Assembly (NCBI GenBank): GCA_031279425.1
Contig: JAITIQ010000127.1
Location: 1-33,850, forward strand
Direction: 5' to 3'
Length of the DNA: 33,850 nucleotides
From: Accumulibacter sp.
GTDB lineage: Bacteria > Pseudomonadota > Gammaproteobacteria > Burkholderiales > Rhodocyclaceae
Below are positions 29,121 to 33,850 of the stretch, one piece after another. The position numbers were made by a program, and so were the translations under genes. Positions within the stretch are counted from its first letter, which is position 1. Each line of letters starts with the position of its first letter. Below the pieces are notes generated by a model. That model had not been told where the DNA came from, did no database searches, and saw only the letters and a program-made list of their open reading frames with translations.

Positions 29121-30215
29121 ATGAGTGACGAATTGAAGACGGAACTCGCAAACGCGCGCGGCGAAATCGACGCCATCGACGCGCAACTCATCGAACTCGT
29201 AAACCGCCGGGCGCGCTGCGCGCAGAGGATCGGGGAAATCAAGGCGCGGCAGGGCGAGGGGGAAATCGTCTACCGGCCGGAACGCGAAGCGCAGGTGCTG
29301 CGGCGGATCAAGGAAAGAAACACCGGGCCGCTCTCGGACGAGAACCTGGCCTGCGTTTTCCGCGAGCTGATGTCCGCCTGCCTGTCCCTCGAACGCCCGC
29401 TGTCGGTGGCTTTCCTGGGGCCGCTCGGCACCTTTTCGGAGAGCGCGGCCGCCCGGCATTTCGGACACGCCGCGCGCTTCTCGCCGCAGCTTTCGATCGA
29501 CGACATTTTCCGCGAGGTCGAGGCCGGCCACGCCGATTTCGCCGTGGTGCCGGTGGAAAATTCCACCGAGGGCGCCATCGGGCGCACCCTTGATCTCCTG
29601 ATGGCTTCGGCGCTCAAGGTCTGCGGCGAAGTCGTGCTGCGCATCCATCAGCATCTATTGAGCCGGGAGGCGTCGCCAGAATCCATCACCACGGTGTATT
29701 CGCACGCGCAGTCGCTCGCGCAGTGCCACGAATGGCTGAACCGCGCGCTGCCGAAAGCGCGGCGCGTCCCGGTCGGCAGCAACGCGCAGGCGGCGCAACT
29801 GGCCGCGGCAGAAGCGGGAACGGCGGCGCTCGCCGGGGAAGCGGCCGCCGAACGCTATGGGCTCGCCATCCTCGCTGGCAAGGTCGAGGACGAACCGAAC
29901 AACACCACGCGTTTCCTGGTTCTGGGGCAGCGGGACGCCGGGCCGTCGGGCCGCGACAAGACCTCGCTGATCATGTCCGCGCCCAATCGCACCGGCTCGC
30001 TGTACGAACTGCTGGCGCCGTTCTCCGAGGCCGGCGTGTCGATGACCCGCCTGGAATCGCGGCCGGCGCGGCATACGCTGTGGGAATACGTTTTCTACGT
30101 GGATATCGAAGGACACCGCGACGATCCAGAGGTGGCCCATGCGCTGGCCGAACTCGCGCGTCGCGCCGCGTATCTCAAGGTGCTCGGGTCGTATCCGGTG
30201 GCGGTTTCTGAGTGA
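29121..30215 (+). CDS. pheA: Bifunctional chorismate mutase / prephenate dehydratase (P-protein)
   Basis: N-terminal chorismate mutase (IDAIDAQLIELVNRRARCAQRIGEIK); dehydratase VAFLGPLGTFSESAAARHFG, VVPVENSTEGAIGRTLDLL; ACT motif ESRPARHTLWEYVFYVDIEGH. Confidence 0.97.
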   Translation: MSDELKTELANARGEIDAIDAQLIELVNRRARCAQRIGEIKARQGEGEIVYRPEREAQVLRRIKERNTGPLSDENLACVFRELMSACLSLERPLSVAFLGPLGTFSESAAARHFGHAARFSPQLSIDDIFREVEAGHADFAVVPVENSTEGAIGRTLDLLMASALKVCGEVVLRIHQHLLSREASPESITTVYSHAQSLAQCHEWLNRALPKARRVPVGSNAQAAQLAAAEAGTAALAGEAAAERYGLAILAGKVEDEPNNTTRFLVLGQRDAGPSGRDKTSLIMSAPNRTGSLYELLAPFSEAGVSMTRLESRPARHTLWEYVFYVDIEGHRDDPEVAHALAELARRAAYLKVLGSYPVAVSE

Positions 30216-30223
30216 AATGCAAA

Positions 30224-30242
30224 GACCGGAAGCACTCCGGTC
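30224..30242 (+). terminator. Weak terminator-like hairpin after pheA
   Basis: GACCGGA-AGCAC-TCCGGTC, followed by only a loosely T-rich stretch (acttcttgcgttcc). Confidence 0.4.
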
Positions 30243-30465
30243 ACTTCTTGCGTTCCACTTGGGCTGGAGAAATCGCGGCGGCTCATGTAACGTATTGTCC
30301 TGCGAATCGGAATCGGGTACGAGCCATCATGAAAAATGGAGATAATGAGCCGTTATTCATCGTTGTTCATGATTCTCGGCCGCGAGCGTCAGTCGCGATC
30401 GTATCTCAGCGAGGTCGGCGTCGGTGATACGGGTTATCCGATGACCTTGCTTCACATGGTGAAAA

Positions 30466-30983
30466 ATGATTACCGAACCGAAGCTATACTACTCGACCGC
30501 TTTAGGCAGTGCCTATTTGGGAGACAGTCTTCTGTTGTTGCCAAGCATTCCCGACGAGTCTGTCGACCTGATCCCGACTTCTCCTCCGTTCGCGTTGAAG
30601 CAAAAAAAGGGATACGGCAATGAAGACGAGGACGAATACGTAGATTGGTTTATGAGCTTTGCAGATCAACCGTATCGCATCGACTGTATCGCATTCTTAA
30701 ACCTGAAGGCTCTTTTGTTCTCGACCTCGGTGGCACATACATGCCGGGTTTTCCAGTACGCAGCATCTATCAATTCGAACTTTTGGTGCGGCTTGTTCGT
30801 GAAACGAGCTTTTATCTGGCACAGGAATATTGTCACTACAATCCTGCACGTCCTCCAGCGCCAGCCGAATGGGTGAACGTCTGGCGCATGCGCGTCAAAG
30901 ACAGTGTCAATGTCGTGTGGTGGCTGTCCAGATCGCAGAATCCCAAAGCTGATAACCGCAAGGTCTTGACGCCAATCACATAA
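30466..30983 (+). pseudogene. Decayed DNA methyltransferase (beta-class N4-cytosine, M.PvuII-like): frameshifted and 3'-truncated
   Basis: Frame 1 MITEPKLYYSTALGSAYLGDSLLLLPSIPDESVDLIPTSPPFALKQKKGYGNEDEDEYVDWFMSFADQ continues in another frame as LYRILKPEGSFVLDLGGTYMPGFPVRSIYQFELLVRLVRETSFYLAQEYCHYNPARPPAPAEWVNVWRMRVKDSVNVVWWLSRSQNPKADNRKVLTP, then stops; the C-terminal FxGxG part is absent. Confidence 0.88.
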
Positions 30984-31057
30984 AGACAAGATAAGATTTT
31001 CGAATTTTCGCCTTCCAAAACTCCTATACATGTATTCGCAAACCAAAGGATCCCAAT

Positions 31058-32149
31058 ATGCCTCTCTGCGACCAAACCCTGCCCTACGTCCGCGCCATCG
31101 CGCCCTACCAGCCTGGCAAGCCGATCACCCAACTGGCCCGTGAAATGGGCATCCCGGTCGAATCCATCGTCAAGTTGGCGTCCAACGAAAACCCGCTGGG
31201 CATGAGTCCGAAGGCGAAAATCGCCCTGGAAGCGGCGGTAGGCACGCTGGAACGCTACCCGGATGACTTTCAGCTCAAGGCGGCCGTCGCGGCGCATACC
31301 GGGCTTGGCCGGGAACGCATCGTTCTGGGCAACGGCTCGAACGACCTCCTGGACATCGCCGCCCGCGTGTTCCTGGCGCCGGGGCGTTCGACGATCATCT
31401 CGCAGCACGCCTTCGCGGTATACCCGATCGCTTCGCTGACCGTCGGCGCCGAGCCGATCACCGTGCCGGCGAAAAACTTCGGGCACGATCTCGACGCCAT
31501 GCGCGCCGCCGTGCGGCCGGACACGCGCCTCATATGGATCGCCAACCCCAATAATCCGACCGGAACCTTCCTGCCGTACGCGGAACTCGAATCCTTTTTG
31601 CGCGCGCTGCCGGATGATGTCGCGGTGGTGCTCGACGAAGCCTACAACGAATACCTGCCGGACGGCGTGCAGGGCGATTCCAGGGACTGGCTCGGTGAAT
31701 TCCCCAATCTGGTGATCACCCGAACTTTCTCCAAGATTCATGGCCTGGCCGGACTGCGCGTCGGTTACGCGCTCGCTTCGGCGGAAATCGCCGATCTCAT
31801 GAATCGCGTGCGCCAGCCGTTCAACTGCAACAACCTGGCCCTGGCGGCGGCGACTGCGGCGCTCGACGATCACGAATTCGTCGCGCGCAGCCAACGGGTC
31901 AACCGCGCCGGCATGGAGCAGTTGGTCGCGGGTTTCCGGCATCTCGGCTGCGAATTCATTCCCTCGTATGGCAATTTCATCACGTTCCGGGCTGGCGACG
32001 CCGCGGCGATCAACGAAAAATTGCTGCGGCAAGGCGTGATCGTCCGCCCGATCGCGGGCTACGGCATGCCGGAATGGCTGCGCGTGACCGTCGGCACCGA
32101 AGCGGAAAACCGGCGCTTCCTGCAAGCGCTCGAAACCACCCGCGGTTGA
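31058..32149 (+). CDS. hisC: Histidinol-phosphate aminotransferase
   Basis: IVKLASNENPLGMSPKA, LGNGSNDLLDIAARVFL, IANPNNPTGTFLP, TFSKIHGLAGLRVGYA. Confidence 0.95.
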   Translation: MPLCDQTLPYVRAIAPYQPGKPITQLAREMGIPVESIVKLASNENPLGMSPKAKIALEAAVGTLERYPDDFQLKAAVAAHTGLGRERIVLGNGSNDLLDIAARVFLAPGRSTIISQHAFAVYPIASLTVGAEPITVPAKNFGHDLDAMRAAVRPDTRLIWIANPNNPTGTFLPYAELESFLRALPDDVAVVLDEAYNEYLPDGVQGDSRDWLGEFPNLVITRTFSKIHGLAGLRVGYALASAEIADLMNRVRQPFNCNNLALAAATAALDDHEFVARSQRVNRAGMEQLVAGFRHLGCEFIPSYGNFITFRAGDAAAINEKLLRQGVIVRPIAGYGMPEWLRVTVGTEAENRRFLQALETTRG

Positions 32150-32168
32150 AGGTGACAGGGGCGTATCC

Positions 32169-33047
32169 ATGGGTTCCGAGCCGGAATTCGACAAGGTCGT
32201 CCTCTTCGGCGCCGGTCTGATCGGCGGATCGTTCGCGCTGGCGCTGAAAGCCGCCGATCAGGTCGGGGAGGTCGTCGGTTTCGGGCGCAGCCTGTCGACG
32301 CTGACCCTGGCGTTGGAGCGGGGCATCATCGACCGCATCGGGATCCACGCCGGGCAGGAAACGGCGGACGCCGATCTGGTGCTGATCGCCACGCCGGTTG
32401 GCCAGATGCCGGAAATCATGGCGCGTATCGCGCCGTATCTCGGTCCGGAGACCGTGGTCACCGACGGTGGCAGCACCAAGTCCGACGTCGTGGCCGCGGC
32501 GCGCGAACACTTCGGCAAGCGTTCGGGGCAGTTCGTGCCGGGACATCCGATCGCCGGCGCGGAAAACAGCGGCGCGGCGGCCGCGCGGGCCGATCTGTAC
32601 CGGTACCGGAAAGTGGTGCTCACTCCGCTGCCGGAAAATCCAGTGCTGAACGTGGCGCGCGTCCGTTCGGCCTGGGAGTGGTGCGGCGGAGAAATCTTCG
32701 ATCTGACGCCGGAAGAACACGACCGCGTCTTCGCCGCGGTCAGCCATCTGCCGCATCTGCTGGCCTTCGCCCTGGTGCACGAATTGGCGGTGCGGGAAGA
32801 CAGCGGGCTGTATTTCAATTTTGCCGCCAGCGGTTTCCGCGACTTCACACGCATCGCCGCGAGCCATCCGGAAATGTGGCGGGACATCTGCCTCGCCAAC
32901 CGAGCCGCGCTGCTCGGCGAGCTGGATCGCTACCAGGAACAGCTCGATGAACTGCGCGCCGCGCTCTCCCAAGGTGACGGTGCGGCACTGGAAAGAGTCT
33001 TCGGCGTGGCGCGCGCGGCCCGAAGAACTTGGGATGCGATCTCGTGA
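32169..33047 (+). CDS. tyrA: Prephenate dehydrogenase
   Basis: KVVLFGAGLIGGSFALALK, GQFVPGHPIAGAENSGAAAARADLYR, AVSHLPHLLAFALV. Confidence 0.95.
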   Translation: MGSEPEFDKVVLFGAGLIGGSFALALKAADQVGEVVGFGRSLSTLTLALERGIIDRIGIHAGQETADADLVLIATPVGQMPEIMARIAPYLGPETVVTDGGSTKSDVVAAAREHFGKRSGQFVPGHPIAGAENSGAAAARADLYRYRKVVLTPLPENPVLNVARVRSAWEWCGGEIFDLTPEEHDRVFAAVSHLPHLLAFALVHELAVREDSGLYFNFAASGFRDFTRIAASHPEMWRDICLANRAALLGELDRYQEQLDELRAALSQGDGAALERVFGVARAARRTWDAIS

Positions 33048-33083
33048 GCTGAAAAAAATTCGTAACATTGATCAAGAAATGTC

Positions 33084-33111
33084 TTGACATTCTTCCACGT
33101 CTCCGTATAAT
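33084..33111 (+). promoter_or_regulatory. rRNA operon promoter
   Basis: TTGACA (33084-33089)-N16-TATAAT (33106-33111), GC-rich discriminator TGCGC, upstream A-tract. Confidence 0.88.
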
Positions 33112-33167
33112 GCGCAGTTTTGCTGCTGACGTGCAGCGACAAGACGGTCGGAGGAATGACCGTTTTG

Positions 33168-33180
33168 CGTTCTTTAACAA
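33168..33180 (+). promoter_or_regulatory. boxA-like rRNA antitermination element
   Basis: CGTTCTTTAACAA, resembling bacterial boxA (TGCTCTTTAACAA), in the rrn leader. Confidence 0.7.
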
Positions 33181-33433
33181 CAGGCGATTGATAGGTGTGG
33201 GTTTTTGGTCTGGTGAGCTGGAAGCCTTGGGGATACGGATAGTGGGTGCTGCTTGAGGGCGGGGCTGACTATGAGTGATTTTGCCTGAGGTGGAAGGTTT
33301 AGAGATTGACCTGCACGATGGAGAATTTCCTTGTGTTTCTGGGGTGGCTTGGGCTGAATCCCTGGGGTTTTGTGGGGGTGGAGTGTAGGTCATGAGGGGG
33401 GCACGAGGAGACGTCAAGCGGGATTTGGGGATT

Positions 33434-33850
<417 letters not shown>

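Overview
GC-rich betaproteobacterial chromosome segment (the 16S 5' end looks Rhodocyclales-like), mostly housekeeping genes. Order: repeat-rich intergenic DNA; SDR oxidoreductase; Bax-inhibitor-1 protein (-); tldD; trpF-trpB-trpA; pepP-type aminopeptidase; AmpG-like MFS permease; gcvP/gcvH/gcvT (-) behind a tandem glycine riboswitch; FleS/FlrB-like sensor kinase (-); fliF-fliG-fliH-fliI-fliJ; TrmH-family RNA methyltransferase (-); ubiG (-); OmpA-family protein (-); mtaD-like amidohydrolase (-); gyrA; small uncharacterised ORF; pheA; decayed DNA methyltransferase; hisC; tyrA; rrn promoter and partial 16S rRNA. The most interesting candidate is a class-I, ribosome-mediated tyrosine attenuator just after gyrA. 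It has a 36-aa leader ORF with five consecutive Tyr codons, followed by mutually exclusive 1:2, 2:3 and 3:4 pairings, the last being a GC-rich hairpin with a U5 tract. It lies upstream of pheA-hisC-tyrA, where serC is usually found. Other notable items are an M.PvuII-like methyltransferase pseudogene broken by a 14-nt near-duplication, a riboswitch promoter/tandem-aptamer/terminator architecture, several perfect palindromes, and breaks in normally conserved gene order. All family and synteny assignments are from recall and reading the sequence; no searches or folding programs were run.
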